A stretch of DNA of 64,000 nucleotides from Camellia lanceoleosa (GCA_025200525.1 CM045762.1:106666682-106730681), one strand, 5' to 3'; shown: positions 36,840-48,500, counted from the first letter of the stretch. Numbers and translations are program-made. The notes: generated from the letters alone by a model not told the origin.

Positions 36840-37085
36840 CATCTGATAAACTGCTCACGGCATCTGATACACTGTACTCACACATTACACCCTGCACTGA
36901 TTCACTGTTCACGACATTCACACTCTGTACTCATACCTGCGCATTCTCATCGATAAAGCGCTCACAAGATTCACACAATGTACTCATACACCGTGCATTC
37001 TCAGACGATAAACCGCTTTGATTCATACATCGTACTCATAAATCGTGATTTTGCAATCGATAAACTGCTCCATATATACTGATGC
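36840..37085. repeat. Degenerate roughly 53-60-bp repeat in the last PMD intron (element B)
   Basis: About four units contain GATAAA(C/G)(T/C)GCT and TGTACTCA(C/T)A. It is homologous to the cleaner 53-bp array at 13131-13270. Confidence 0.55.
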
Positions 37086-37380
37086 ATTTGCCTTTTATGC
37101 TTTTCAGCCTCCCTTCCAGATTCCTCTGGTGGGTGGTGCTCCAGCTGGACCTCCCATTTCTACCCGGGATGGCAGAGTATATCCCCGCACCAGAGGAGGG
37201 CACACTCACGTCGGGAGCAGCTCGCGGGCTCTAGTTCCAGATGACGAGTCTGAGGCAGAGATAGAGGCAGAGGAGACCGGTGATGACTCGGACTCGAGCT
37301 CAGACGGCGATGCCCCTGGTGACGCTCCTGGTGATGATGCTCCTGGACCTTCGTCCAGGAAGAGGACTAGGACAGATTGA

Positions 37381-40300
37381 TAGCCCCAGGGCCATTTTTG
37401 ACATTTGATACAGACTTTTACTGTTTTCTTTTTCTTTTTGCATTTTCCCCTTTTGTTAGTAGTTAGGGTACTTTGTACTGCCGCAGGCAGATTTTGTTTC
37501 CAAAACTTATGTACTTGAAAAGATTACGAAATGAACAAACTTTTTGTCTGAAAGAGTGTTATATCTGCGCATTTCATACCTTGCACTGTATTGCATCATA
37601 TTACACCTCAAATGTAAATGATATTGATCTGTTGTCTGAAAATTGAGCATTTGCACTATGATAATCGGATAACCAACCAACTAACAGCAAAACAACTCAT
37701 ACAAACCACTGCTCAAACTGAATAATACAGCCCATACTCTACTGGGGATTGATCTACGTACAGCCCATAACATAGCACTCGGTTCATTCTGCACACAGCA
37801 AACCCTGAACAAATAATCCAATCTGACAAGACGGATCACAAAACTGAAACAGTTGGAGTTGAAACACGCTCGAATGTCCTAAATTTCCCTTTCTTTCTCC
37901 TGCCTTGCCTAAATGTAGAGAATGGCACAGCATTCTGAGCACGAACGATTTTTTTCTTGAAATAAAGAAGGGTTTTCAACCAGGGTGTCGAGCCTACCAC
38001 AGAACACAACGAGGTAGACTCAAACAAAGAAACAAAAGGCACGCGACCTATCATAACGAAACATGCTCGAAAAAGACTCAAAGCTAAAATTGAGACCGAC
38101 AAATCAAAAGACATGACACACGGACATGTTTACAAAAAGACCTCAAATCTCGAGGAGCCAATTCCTCCGGGTATTATTCCCTCCCTTTCTGATTTGTGAT
38201 ACTCACATCACTCAGCCCTCAGGCTCGGTTTTTCTCTCAAAACCCTTTTCTTACTTTTCTCTCAACTTACTCCTCTCTATTCTTTGTTCTCTCATTTTTC
38301 TATCCCTCCCCAAGGTGATTAATGGATGAATAGGAAGTCGCCGGTTCACTCCCAACACTGTTAGCTCATGGCTATTCCTTCTGGCGAATAGAGTGTCTTG
38401 CCAGCGAGTATGTTGACGGGGAGGGGGGGGAGACAGAACACTCTACTCAACTGTGCCCCTAGTTCGTCCTTTTGACCATTTTTTATTTTCTAAAACAGCT
38501 TTGATCAAGAATGAGAGACGGATTAACACACTTATTCGTTTTTTCATTTGAAAATCATGCAAGTCAGGCTGTAAGCACTGAAAATTTTCCTTTTTGGGTC
38601 CAAACATGGTCCAATTTTGGAAAACAAAATAGTTTTCGAGAAAATAATCAACTTCAGTAAAAATTTTCAAAAACTATTTTTGCAAACAATCAACGCCCAA
38701 CGAGCGCGGAACTTACCCTCGAGATATGCAACCTCGGATCGGAGGCAATGGAAAATTGCCCCTGGCTTAAAGGGGGGGAACACGGCAACGAAAAGTTGCC
38801 CCTGGTTTGGACGGCAACTCAGGGCAACTTATGGCAATGCATGGCAACGGAAAGTTGCCCCTTGTTTGGATGATGCCACGGCATGCTGTAAGCCAATCCT
38901 CGTTGATGACGATCGGACCCTCGGACGTGGAAGAGATGAAGACAGTTTGAATCAATATATGGACACAGTCACTTGGAAGGTGTTGGTGGTTGGACTTCAA
39001 GAGGAAGTTGGTCACGTAGTTCCAGGTTGCTACAATCGAGACATCGGATTCGGAGGAGGCACAAGTGATCAAAACCATGACATGGACTGAGACGCTATGG
39101 AAGCGTTGGGGGCTGGACTTCAAGATGAAGTTGCCTACGTATCCCAAACATGGGAATCAAGCCTTACGTAGTTCCGGTTAAGGTACACTCGGGTATTTTA
39201 ACCTTCACTGTTTAGGCTCTAACTTTTGCCAAGGTACCCAATGCGGGTTTTCGACCTTGCGAGTTATGTTTTTCTTTTTCTTTTTCTTTTCTTTTCTTTT
39301 GCATTTTCATTTTTTATTTCTTTTGCTATTTTTTTTTGTCTTGCTTCTTTTTTCTCTTTTTATTTCTTTTTTTTTTTTTGCTCTAACTTTTGCCTGAGCC
39401 GCCCTTCCGGGTTTTCGGCCCAACGAGCCTCTCAAAGGGTAAAAGTGTAGCAAGCCCATGCGGAATGGTTTTAAGATCGAAGCCTCTCTGTGTCTAGGAG
39501 AATGACTGTTGTGTTGATTTGCTGGAAAGTCCATCATGGTTGCTTCACGAGTCTTGCCTGGTGGGATCTGATCTTCTTAATCTGGCATTGGTGCCTCTTG
39601 CTCGAGGGCTACCTCAAAATGGGCCACACAGGCGTTTCATGGCACTGTTGAACGTTTTGAACGGATTCCAGTTTGCAACAGATAGATTGATTCTTGAGGC
39701 TGAGAGCGATCCTGGGCTGCACAATCTCAAGAGCGATTCCACACAGGTCTTCGCAAGACCGCGCGAAACATTTTGTTTTGTTTTTTTTTGAAAGTTTTTA
39801 AGAAAGCGACAAATCGCTCGCGCAGAAGATAGTGTGGAACCAGTCTGGATCAAACCAAGATCCTTCTCAGTACTCACACCGACAAGCATGATTTCATTCA
39901 TTAAAAGCTTAGCATGCCTCTCCTTCCCTCAAAATGATCAAAATTTTACAAAACCCGAGGAATTACTTCCTCTTCGTTTTCATCACCGCAGTGTTCGAAA
40001 AGGGGGTTTATGAAAAACTTAGGTCATTACAACCATGTTGAAGGCACAAGAGAGTAGGTGGTATGTCTTGTCGCTCCATTCACATCTTCTCGCACGGTGA
40101 CTCAAATAGCAACAAGTATGTAACGTGATAGCCACAATTTTCATTGATTCAGATTGTGGATCGGCTTCTCAACCGAGACAGGCTCAAAAGGAAAAAACAA
40201 AAGGATAATTACAAAACGACGTTCGAGGCAACAACCTTGGAATCACCTGGTATTCTATACAAGAGGGACTGACTCATTACAACAAGACAGACCTTGTAAG

Positions 40301-40469
40301 CAAAAAGACTGACTCAATACAGATAGACAGGCTCAAAACAAAACAAAAGACTAACTCGACACCCAAGTCAGAATTTACAAAACTAGCATTGGCAGATGCT
40401 CAAAAATGCGTGCCAAATGCCACATCCAAAAATGCACCAGGCACTGCCCGCAGGAGGTTCACCCTCTGA
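37381..40469. other. Element B interior between PMD gene and gag, no gene recognised
   Basis: It is collinear with 13571-16676 of element C. It has T-rich runs (39267-39380), the repeated CTCTAACTTTTGCC phrase (39219 and 39380) and the conserved hairpin at 39135-39171. A 157-codon open frame at 38617-39090 has no recognisable motif and is not clearly preserved in element C. Confidence 0.55.
39135..39171 (+). ncRNA. Conserved hairpin motif, copy 3
   Basis: It has the same arms (CTACGTA/TACGTAG) and inner TCCC/GGGA pairing as 15331-15367. The copy at 7331-7366 keeps CTACG/CGTAG and a TCCCTT/AAGGA inner stem. Confidence 0.4.
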
Positions 40470-41468
40470 TTACATACTCGCAGTATCTGTGTCCTCAAAA
40501 TCCAGTAGTTGGGTAGTGACGGAGTTTGCTGAGGTGGAGGGAAGAATAACCTCGTTGTCAATCAAATCTTGCACCTCATGACGGAGGCGGAAACAATTGT
40601 CGGTAGCATGGCCTGTCTGCTGGTGGTACGCACAGTACTGAGCAGGGTCATGAGTGGCAGGGAGATTCTTCGAGAGAGGCCGAGGCTCCAGGGGTTTAAG
40701 GTGTCCCCTCTCGGCAAGGATCTGAAGTGCCTTGGACAATGGCATGTAGAGAGCATGGAAGACCCTGCGCCCTCGGGGCAGGAATTTTGGAGCCTGAGCA
40801 CTCTTGCTAGATGCACTAGCGAATGGATCGGCGGGTGCGGACTTGGATTTCTGATCCTTTCCGGATGCAAGGTTAGGAGCGGGAAGAACTGTTTTGGCAT
40901 GACGGGGCCTATCCCGATTCTCTGATTGACTGGAACTGCCCTCAGGCGGAGTGGGGAAAGCATCCTCCACAGCTTTCGACACAACTGCAGATATCTGTTG
41001 CTTGTTCATCCCCTCGGCTTTCAAAGCCCCTACTGCCCACAGCAGTTGTTTGATAGGGTCGGCATCTGCGTTCATCTTGCTTTTATCTCTGGCCTCAACC
41101 TGATCTAGAATTTGGTTTGATGCGTCGTTGCCATAGCTGGAAGTCATCTCCGGTTGGCTGAGTTCAATTACTATCCGTCCCAATAGAGGGGGCTCCTGGG
41201 GTATAAAGCCTCCGACATATGGTGCGGCTGGTGGCGAAGCAGACATCCCATAGGCGAGATCCGCCACGGATCTTTGAAGATCACCTATCATTCATATTAG
41301 TTCAAATGTAGTAGGCTTGCGAGCCTGATATAGTTGAGGGGTCCAAACTGGGTGCGCGGCAGGCGACCTGGGTGGATGCGGCATATCAATATTAGCCTCA
41401 CCTTGCGGGGTGATTCCTTGACCCAACGCGGCCGTCATGACCACGATCTCTTCTGAATTCTGCGTCAT
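40470..41468 (-). pseudogene. Element B gag (one premature stop)
   Basis: The start at 41468 reads MTQNSEEIVVMTAAL. After PTTFELI a TGA near 41295 interrupts where element C reads glycine, then MIGDLQRSVADLAYGM continues in the same frame to 40470. The middle has PQEPPLLGRIVIEL, a basic linker (ENRDRPRHAK) and YMPLSKALQILAERGHL. The zinc knuckle is CAYHQQTGHATDNCF followed by RLRHEVQDLIDNEVILP, the form seen in Ogre/Tat gag proteins. The protein would be about 332 residues, shorter than a full gag-pro-pol product. It is the only retroviral-type gene in the element. Gag would coat the element RNA; reverse transcriptase and integrase would have to come from elsewhere. Confidence 0.82.
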
Positions 41469-41923
41469 GCTAAGTCCTGCCTCAGCAAGGAGAAGACACT
41501 AGCTGTTCTGGATCAACTCTCTGAATCTCTGAACCCTTGAAACGGAAAACAAGCAGTATTTCAGCCCCAAACAGATCAAACATGGGTGTAGCCGAACAAC
41601 TGCACTCTACTACTGATCACTGTTCCCCAGACTCACTGTTCAAAACTGAACTGATACCCGTAGACATAACTGATTCTCAAGAACACTGATACTAGTGCCC
41701 TCAGGGTGCCCCAGTAAAACCGGGGTTTGTGTTTCCATACTGGCAGAGCCCGCAACCGGTCAGCCTTACGGTCATGGCTTGACAAGACAAGCCTCCAGCA
41801 AACCGCTCAGGAATAGCAGATGGCCAACACGGTGTCCTAGGCGCACCAATGCACATGCAATGCAAAGAAACACATAAGTGTAGTCAAAACAGGATATCAC
41901 GAGTTCGAGTCAAGCTCTCTAAA

Positions 41924-41941
41924 TCCCCAGCAGAGTCGCCA
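41924..41941 (-). other. Element B primer-binding site
   Basis: On the minus strand TGGCGACTCTGCTGGGGA begins five bases after the LTR end and is followed by TTTAGAGAGCTTGACTCG. This form is familiar from Tat/Ogre-type gypsy elements. The tRNA is not assigned here. Confidence 0.7.
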
Positions 41942-41946
41942 GAAAC

Positions 41947-44900
41947 TATAACACGCCCGCGGGGGACCTCGGCTACAATTCGGACTCCCCTTTTTTGTTT
42001 GTTGTGGTTCTTAATCTAAACCAAAGAGTCCAACTCTGGCAAATCGTTTTGAAGAAAAATAGATTTTTGAAAAGTAGTGCCAAACATGGACTGCTTTGCC
42101 AGATACAGAGTTGCCACCTAAATATTTTTTTTAAATGGGGAATTTAGGAAACCCTGACTCGGTGCCGAAGGCCACGTGTCCGTCATCACCAAAGTTGTCT
42201 TGGCTCGGGAGCTGGGGTACGATCGGGGAAGGTCAGCTATGAGCACCCCCTTTCGCTCGGTCCGAAGACCGGCCTCTACAAACCATGATATCTGATTTTG
42301 AAAACGTTATGCGTTCTTATTCCGGTTATTAGCCTAGAATTACTATGTTATGCGCACAGCAAACAAGTATAGACTAGATTGCCTAATTTGGAAACAAGCA
42401 TTGCATATCCGTTCGTTTTTTGAAAAGTGCTTTGAAATTTTCTATTCGCAAGTAGGCTAAAACACGGATTTCAATGAGTTTTTCCAACTCAAACAATCCA
42501 ACATTCACCCACAGGCATTCAAACAGTTTATCTCATGTAAGCACTTAGCCTCATGGTAATCATGCTGTGATGCTAACATTCATACGCATGCGAGATGCTA
42601 AAGCATAAATACTCACATTGTACTCCATGCCAAAACAATAAACTAGTTAGCAAACATGCATGCCCTAGTTCACGTTAGAGTGACTAATGCACCGCATACA
42701 GAATGTGATTAGGATAGGCTTGGCTAACCCTAAAATGGCATGTGAAATGCAATCATTTGGTGCACATATTCAAGTTAGATTTGAAGTACAAATGTAATTA
42801 GCATGATGTACCGAGCCCGGTGCATGTCAACAAATGCATGGATGCACGCATGCATAGCACAAGGTATGCTAAAATAAACGTGCCCTAATACTAACCATCG
42901 TAAGCAGGTAAATAAAAGGGAAGAAAGAAGTGGGGGTTGGAAGACATACACACCACTCACACACGCTTATTACAGATTTGCCCTCGCCCGGAGGGACCAA
43001 AAGAATATACAAATTAATTAACTACGCGAGCTAATTAAATATTACAGATCAATTAAATTAACTAAACAAATTAATTAATCTAATTAAAACAATAAAGCCC
43101 TCGAAGTGGGTCGACATCAAGATGCTCGGGACTTGTTCGAATCGCCCGCCATGCATAGTCGCCTCTGTTTTCCCAAATTTTGCTCCTCTGGCGCCAAAGT
43201 CTCAGGAATGCCTCTCAAGACACTGGGGGATACCACCAGCTGAGTAGAATTACCACCGGCAATAGGATGTGGCCATTGGCACAAAATGAATCCATCGGCT
43301 GATGACTTACTGCCGGCCGGCACAAAATGTTGCCGGTCGGCAAACAATGCCTGCAGAACCTGCAACTCACAGCAGCAGAGGGCAAAACTTGCATGGCAAT
43401 ACAATTCAAACAATGTATGAACCAATCATGCCCCCATCATGTTTGCGACTCAAAGGGGTATGTGCCTCGATTCTCGGGCCACCAATCACGCATTTCCATG
43501 CATGATGGCCTAAAGAATCAAGTGTGCAATTTTATGTCAAATGAAATGCAAATCAATCAAACAAAACAAGGCCCAATTCCTATCACCAAATCAAGGAACA
43601 AGGCGTGCATGCAAGATGCAATGCAACCTAGGCATGCAAGCTAAGGACGCAACATGGCATGGGAAGGCACTTATGCAAGCATACAAGCAAACATGAGGCA
43701 ATGCAAACTAATGAAAAGGCGGACTTAAACATGATTTAGGCGGCTCTAAATAGGCCTAAAACAGTGGCCAAAATGCCCAAAAACGAAGGCTATACACACA
43801 TGCACACATGCACATGTGATGGTCCAAAGCTTAAGCATTAAACTAGCAACTTTCAAGCACACTTGAAAGGGGATATCATGGACAATTAGCATGCAATATA
43901 AGCTCTAAAAATCATGTCAAAATGTGGTGCCAAACCAACTCAAATGAGATAAGCATAAGCATGCAAGCATGATCCAAGTACTTAAGGCAAGTCATGGAGG
44001 CTTGAACCAAGGTCAATCCCACCAAGCCTCACAAGGCTAAGGAGGTTTAAAACAAGTCAAAAGAAGGCTTAAACAAAGCCAAGGGTGCACCTAGATGGCA
44101 TCTAAGTGGCTCAAATCCAAAGGCATACATAATGACCAAAACATGGAGCATACAACACAAGCTTTCAAAGCAACAATGAAGCCTCTAAGGCAAGTATGTA
44201 AACATGTTAAGTGGACTGAAATTTCATGCTAAGTGGTTCCAAACCATCAAAATGATGCAAGCAACACATGCTACACATTCACATACTTGAAGCATACAAG
44301 CCACAATACAAAGGAGCTATACTAAGCATGCCAAGATCGACCCAAGCAACTATGGACAGACCTAAAACATGGCAAAACAAGCACAAAACCTTCACAAGGC
44401 TAAGCCTAAAACATGCTAGAACAAAGGCTAACAACCTAAGGCATATTAAGGCAATAACAAGGCATTACATGGTAGGTATGCTAAGCATGCATGGTGTACC
44501 AAAACCAACTTAATACAAAGTTATATCATGGCAATATAAACATAAAATGCAGCCAAGGCATGACCAATAAACACTCAAACATAAGCTCCCTTAAGAGACC
44601 AAAAATGGTCCCTTTCAAGGACAACAAGGAGAGGGGGTGGCCCCCTCCTTCTTGAGACTTCAAGGCATCATCTTCACCACTGAAATCCCTCAAAATTTCA
44701 GTGGTGAAGAGGCCCAAACACCAAAGTCTCGAAACTTGCACAAAATAGCACAAAAATGGGGCTTTTCAAGGCCTAAGAGTGGTCAAACACACCCAAAACA
44801 CAAAACACTCTTAACAAACAATCAAGAGGGACTAAAAACAGAACTTTTTATGTTATACACTAAACACAAAAACAGCTCTAAGATAGGTAGAAATAGGATG

Positions 44901-45646
44901 CAAAAATGGGGTAAAAAGGACTAGTTTCTTACCCTTGAAGCCTTTCTTCAACAATGGTGATCTTGTTGCCTCCTTAAGCTTCAATCCAGTCAAAAATAGC
45001 AAGAACAAGCCCTTAGAACCTCAGTAGCCAAAGGAAGGTGAAGCACTAGGTGTTTGTGTGCAATAATATGGACTAAAACACCTAGAACATAAAGAGAGAA
45101 AAAGAGATATAGGAGATATGTATCAACCCTAACCCTAAAACCAGAGCTTCTCTCTGTGTTTTTCTCTCCAAAATTCTCTAACCCCTTGCCAAGAGAAGAG
45201 CCCCTCTTCTCTTATAGGCAACCAACTTGTAAAGCTTATACAACAAGCTTACAAAAAGGGCATCTCTCCATACACGTGTATGGAGGAGAACCAAATGCCA
45301 AACAGCTGTCCTAAAATATCTGCAAAAGCAGATGAACAGTGATCGGCCGCTCAAAAATGTCATTTTGACAAAAATGACTGCCGACCGGCAACATACATTG
45401 TCGGTGGCAACAAAAACCAGCCGGTGGTGTGTGGGGATGCCTCACAAGGCATTCACTGCCCCTCCAAGGCAAAACACAAGTGTTTGGGGGAAAACCAGGC
45501 ACAAAACGGTCGAGTTCGGAGATCCTGAGACAACGCGCGCAGCCGAGAACTCCGGGAACTCCAAACAAAGTCAAACATGGACAATCACCGAGTGTTCAAA
45601 CAGTGACGTCCAAGTCTTGAGGACGGTCAAAAATGGGGTGTCTACA
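41947..45646 (-). repeat. Element B 5' LTR
   Basis: It matches 27552-31303. Its left end reads TATAAC where the other LTR reads TGTAAC. The G-box/TATA pair is at 45211-45283, with an inverted CCGGC cassette at 45375-45440 and a direct one at 43235-43345. A patch at 43100-43200 has several 1-4 base losses relative to the other LTR, mostly at CTG/CAG sites. Confidence 0.88.
45211..45283 (-). promoter_or_regulatory. Element B 5' LTR core promoter
   Basis: CCATACACGTGTATGG at 45268-45283 and CCTATAAGAGAAG downstream on the minus strand repeat the family arrangement. As the 5' LTR, this copy would drive the gag transcript. Confidence 0.62.
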
Positions 45647-45651
45647 GTCCT

Positions 45652-47310
45652 GAGTTCAAACCATCAGCAAGGGTGAAACTGAATCATCCAGCTCAACAGG
45701 TGATTGGAAGTGTATCAGATCGAATGAAAACCTGAAGACAGATTCGGGATGAGGTATCACATGTGTTATGTTTCATTAATTGAACCTAAGAATTTTAAAG
45801 AGGCCTTGCTAGATGATAGTTGGGTCAATGCTATGCATGAAGAATTAGGTCAATTTGAACGTCACAATGTTTGGACTCTAGTTCCCAGACCTAGAGACAT
45901 GAATGTGATAGGTACAAAGTGGATCTTTAAAAATAAATCTGATGAGAATAGTACTGTGGTTAGAAATAAAGCCAGGTTGGTTGCTCAAGGCTACACACAA
46001 GTAGAGGGTGTTGACTATGATGAGACGTTTGCCCCAGTTGCACGTCTTGAATCTATTCGTATTTTACTTGGTGTTGCATGTTTTCTTGGTTTCAAATTGT
46101 TTCAAATGGATGTGAAAAGTGCATTTCTGAATGGGTACTTGAAAGAAAAGGCATATGTTGGGCAACCAAAAGGGTTTGAGGACCCTAAATGTCCAAATCA
46201 TATCTACAAGTTAGACAAGGCTTTGTATGGATTGAAACAAGCCCCTCGGGCTTGGTATGATAGACTTACTACATTTCTTCTTAATAATGACTTTCAAAGG
46301 GGCAGTGTGGATAAGACTTTATTTGTGAAACATACAAAATCTCATATTTTTATTGCTCAAATTTATGTTGATGACATTGTGTTTGGATCAACTGCTGATC
46401 ATCTTGTGAAATATTTTTTGGATTGCATGACACATGAGTTTGAGATGAGCATGATGAGAGAGTTGTCTTATTTTTTGGGTCTACAAATTAAACAGTCTCC
46501 TTCGGGTATGTTTGTTTCTCAGACTAAGTATGCCAAAAATCTTGTGTCAAAGTTTGGTCTTGAGTCTGCCAAACATGCATACACTCCCACGAGCACCAGT
46601 CTTCACCTTTCCAAAGATTCCTCTAGTATTGATGTTGATCCTACCCTTTATAAGAGTATGATAGGAAGTCTTCTTTACCTGGCTGCCAGTCGTCTTGATA
46701 TTGCTTTCAGTGTAGGTGTTTGTGCCCATTACCAAGCCAGTCCTAAAGAGTCTCATCTTCTTACGGTCAAATGCATCATTAAATATGTTAATGGGACATT
46801 GGGGTATGGGGTTTGGTTTTCTACTGATACTACAGTTGAAATTACTGATTTTTCTGATGCCGACTGGGCATGGTGTGCTGATGATAGAAAAAGTACATCT
46901 GGGGGGTGTTTTTACCTTGGGAATAATTTGGTTGCCTGGCATAGTAAAAGCAAAATGCCATCTCTCTTTCGACTGCTGAGGCTGAGTACATTGCTGCAGG
47001 GAGTTGTTGTGCACAAATGCTGTGGATAAAGCAAATGCTTCATGATTATGGGATAGATCAGAACACTCTCACTCTTTTTTGTGATAACACAAGTGCCATA
47101 AACATTTCAAAAAAATCCTGTCCAATACTCTCGCACCAAACACATTGACATTCGTCATCATTTTATTCGAGAGTTAGTGGAAGAAGGCTTTGTTGTTCTT
47201 GAACATGTACCCATTGAGCATCAAAAAGATGATATTTTTACAAAACCCCTTGATCTTCTTCGGTTTGAGTTCCTTAGAAAAAATTTGGGTGTCGTGCTCA
47301 GTCACTAGGG
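45652..47310 (+). pseudogene. Element A reverse transcriptase and RNase H
   Basis: The long frame 45749-47029 holds the copia reverse transcriptase: [68 protein letters not shown] and the catalytic YVDD at 46364-46375. A connection region follows with [16 protein letters not shown]. RNase H begins at DADWAW with KSTSGG. A frame change near 46957 separates it from the AEAEY-type motif, and further frame changes at about 47110-47130 and stops destroy the C terminus. The upstream spacer 45652-45748 continues the integrase-RT linker cut at 27551. The RT itself is unusually well kept for this element. Confidence 0.9.
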
Positions 47311-48240
47311 TGTTACCTGTTACTTAAAGGGGAGTGAGTGTTTGCTATCTGTGTGCTTGAATGTTATAATCTCATAGTCATTGATTCCTGTTATCTTTGC
47401 ATCAAAAAAATTTATATGAACACTACTCATGTTGCTTACAAGATTTCATTCGTCATTGTTCATAGCTCATTCTGAATGTCCATGCTCATTTACTTCATGA
47501 TCTCATTTTGTACACATCCTTGAGATAAATTGTTGCAGGGATTTCCGCACAAGTGATCAAAGTTCTCTATGGACCACAAACAGTGTTTCTTGTACTTTTT
47601 CAGAGGAATTGACCTATACTAGTATATCATGGGTGATGTTGAGTCTCTTAACCATCTACCATCTTTGTTCACTTCCACGGTTTCTCCCTCAGTTCATTGA
47701 AGTCCGGGCATTAGGAAAAGGCTACCTCAGAGGCACCAACCAGGCCATCCTTTTTGATTTCATCCTTCTCTGGTTTGGTCTCCATAATCTTGAGCGTGCA
47801 TGCCACCAGTGAGTGCCCACAAGAAAGAAAAGTTGAAAAAAAAAAGAGGGGAAATCATTGATTGAGGGGGAGCCTCCTCGTTTACTTAACAAATACCCCG
47901 TGATCCCTAGTGGTTTGACTTTTCTCTGTGATGTTCAGTTACTCTTGCCGGAGGTCCAGCCATCCGATCACTACAAGGATTAACTCTAGTTCTGTGGCCT
48001 CTCATGGATTGCATACACACACATTATGTTTGTGAGCTCTCATGCTGGTTTCTGAGTTGTACATTCTCATGTAGCTTATGTTCATTGTTTTGAGTTTATC
48101 TGACTTGCTCATGATTACTTGCTTCATCTTGTCAAAATTGCAAGTTAGCGGGTTTCATGGTTTTTATATTATTTCATCTTAGTATCACCTTCATACTCTT
48201 GTTCTCACTCACTTGTGTTTCAAGTTTCACAACATAGTGT
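47311..48240 (+). other. Element A 3' region after pol, with extra polypurine tracts
   Basis: No convincing gene. Purine tracts resembling the true one occur at 47326-47337 (AAAGGGGAGTGAG), 47839-47851 and 47862-47872 (TTGAGGGGGAG). A 67-codon open frame at 47609-47812 has no recognised motif. Repeated polypurine tracts after pol are a Sirevirus trait. Confidence 0.6.
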
Positions 48241-48500
48241 GAGTATTGGTTTTTTTTTTTTTTTTTTTTAAATGTTTTTTTTTTTTTTTTTTTTTTTGTG
48301 TTTTGTTTTTTTTTTCTTCTTCGCTCAAGCGAAGGATTTCTTGCTCGAGCGTGCTTCTGCTGCTGAGTTAGACCTGAGAGCGTGCGTTTTTGGCTCGAGC
48401 GACCCCTTGCATATAAATGTCCTCGCTCGGGCGAGAGAGTCTTCGTTCGAGCGACCTGTCGTGGTTTAAATACTGCTACTACGTCTCTTCACTTCAGTTT
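48241..48500 (+). promoter_or_regulatory. Internal promoter-like region with LTR-type palindromes
   Basis: Two T runs (48250-48298) precede CGCTCAAGCGAAGG (48322), GCTCGAGCG (48343), GGCTCGAGCGACC (48392), CTCGCTCGGGCGAG (48422) and TTCGTTCGAGCGACC (48442). ATATAAATG at 48411 and TTTAAATACT at 48464 are TATA-like. The phrase ACCTGAGAG is shared with the LTR palindrome region. The layout resembles the LTR promoter and lies about 550 bp upstream of the 3' ORF. Confidence 0.55.

Larger units (their letters stand above)
34097..37380 (+). pseudogene. Plant mobile domain (PMD) gene, six exons, antisense to gag
   Basis: Exons that fit donor/acceptor rules and frame are 34097-34324, 34899-35563, 35795-35956, 36044-36584, 36672-36770 and 37108-37380. 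Exon 1 begins MADDIPCGG. Exon 2 carries the PMD core (RWWDTTDSFHLSATGDMTMT, MLTSIGVGGDPI, then FGMTIFADRANTVPLCLL). Exon 3 has LWVYAYFPRLAP. Exon 4 has ITWQPWAPLPAVMRDRF. The C terminus is acidic and ends SSRKRTRTD, a possible nuclear signal. Lesions are a one-base loss near 35280, a frame change near 36500 and a TAG near 36734. Related host proteins MAIN/MAIL1 act in transposon silencing, so a role in counteracting the host is a hypothesis only. Confidence 0.82.
27552..45646 (-). mobile_element. Element B: gag-only Tat-like element nested in element A
   Basis: The ends TGTAACACG...GTGTCTACA are flanked by a perfect 5-bp duplication GTCCT (27547-27551 and 45647-45651). LTRs are 27552-31303 and 41947-45646. 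Orientation is minus, shown by the polypurine tract beside the left LTR and the primer site beside the right LTR. The interior carries a minisatellite, an antisense PMD gene (34097-37380, plus) and gag (40470-41468, minus), but no reverse transcriptase or integrase. It is the same family as element C but in better condition. It inserted after A, between A's integrase and reverse transcriptase. Confidence 0.92.

Noticed and set aside
38617..39090. 157-codon open frame in element B
   Set aside because: No motif, not preserved in the collinear part of element C, and it overlaps the conserved hairpin region.
37381..40469. Hidden pol gene in element B
   Set aside because: I looked for reverse transcriptase, RNase H and integrase motifs on both strands here and at 13571-16676 and found none.
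47609..47812. 67-codon open frame after copia pol
   Set aside because: Short, without motif, and in a region of polypurine tracts. Not distinguishable from chance.
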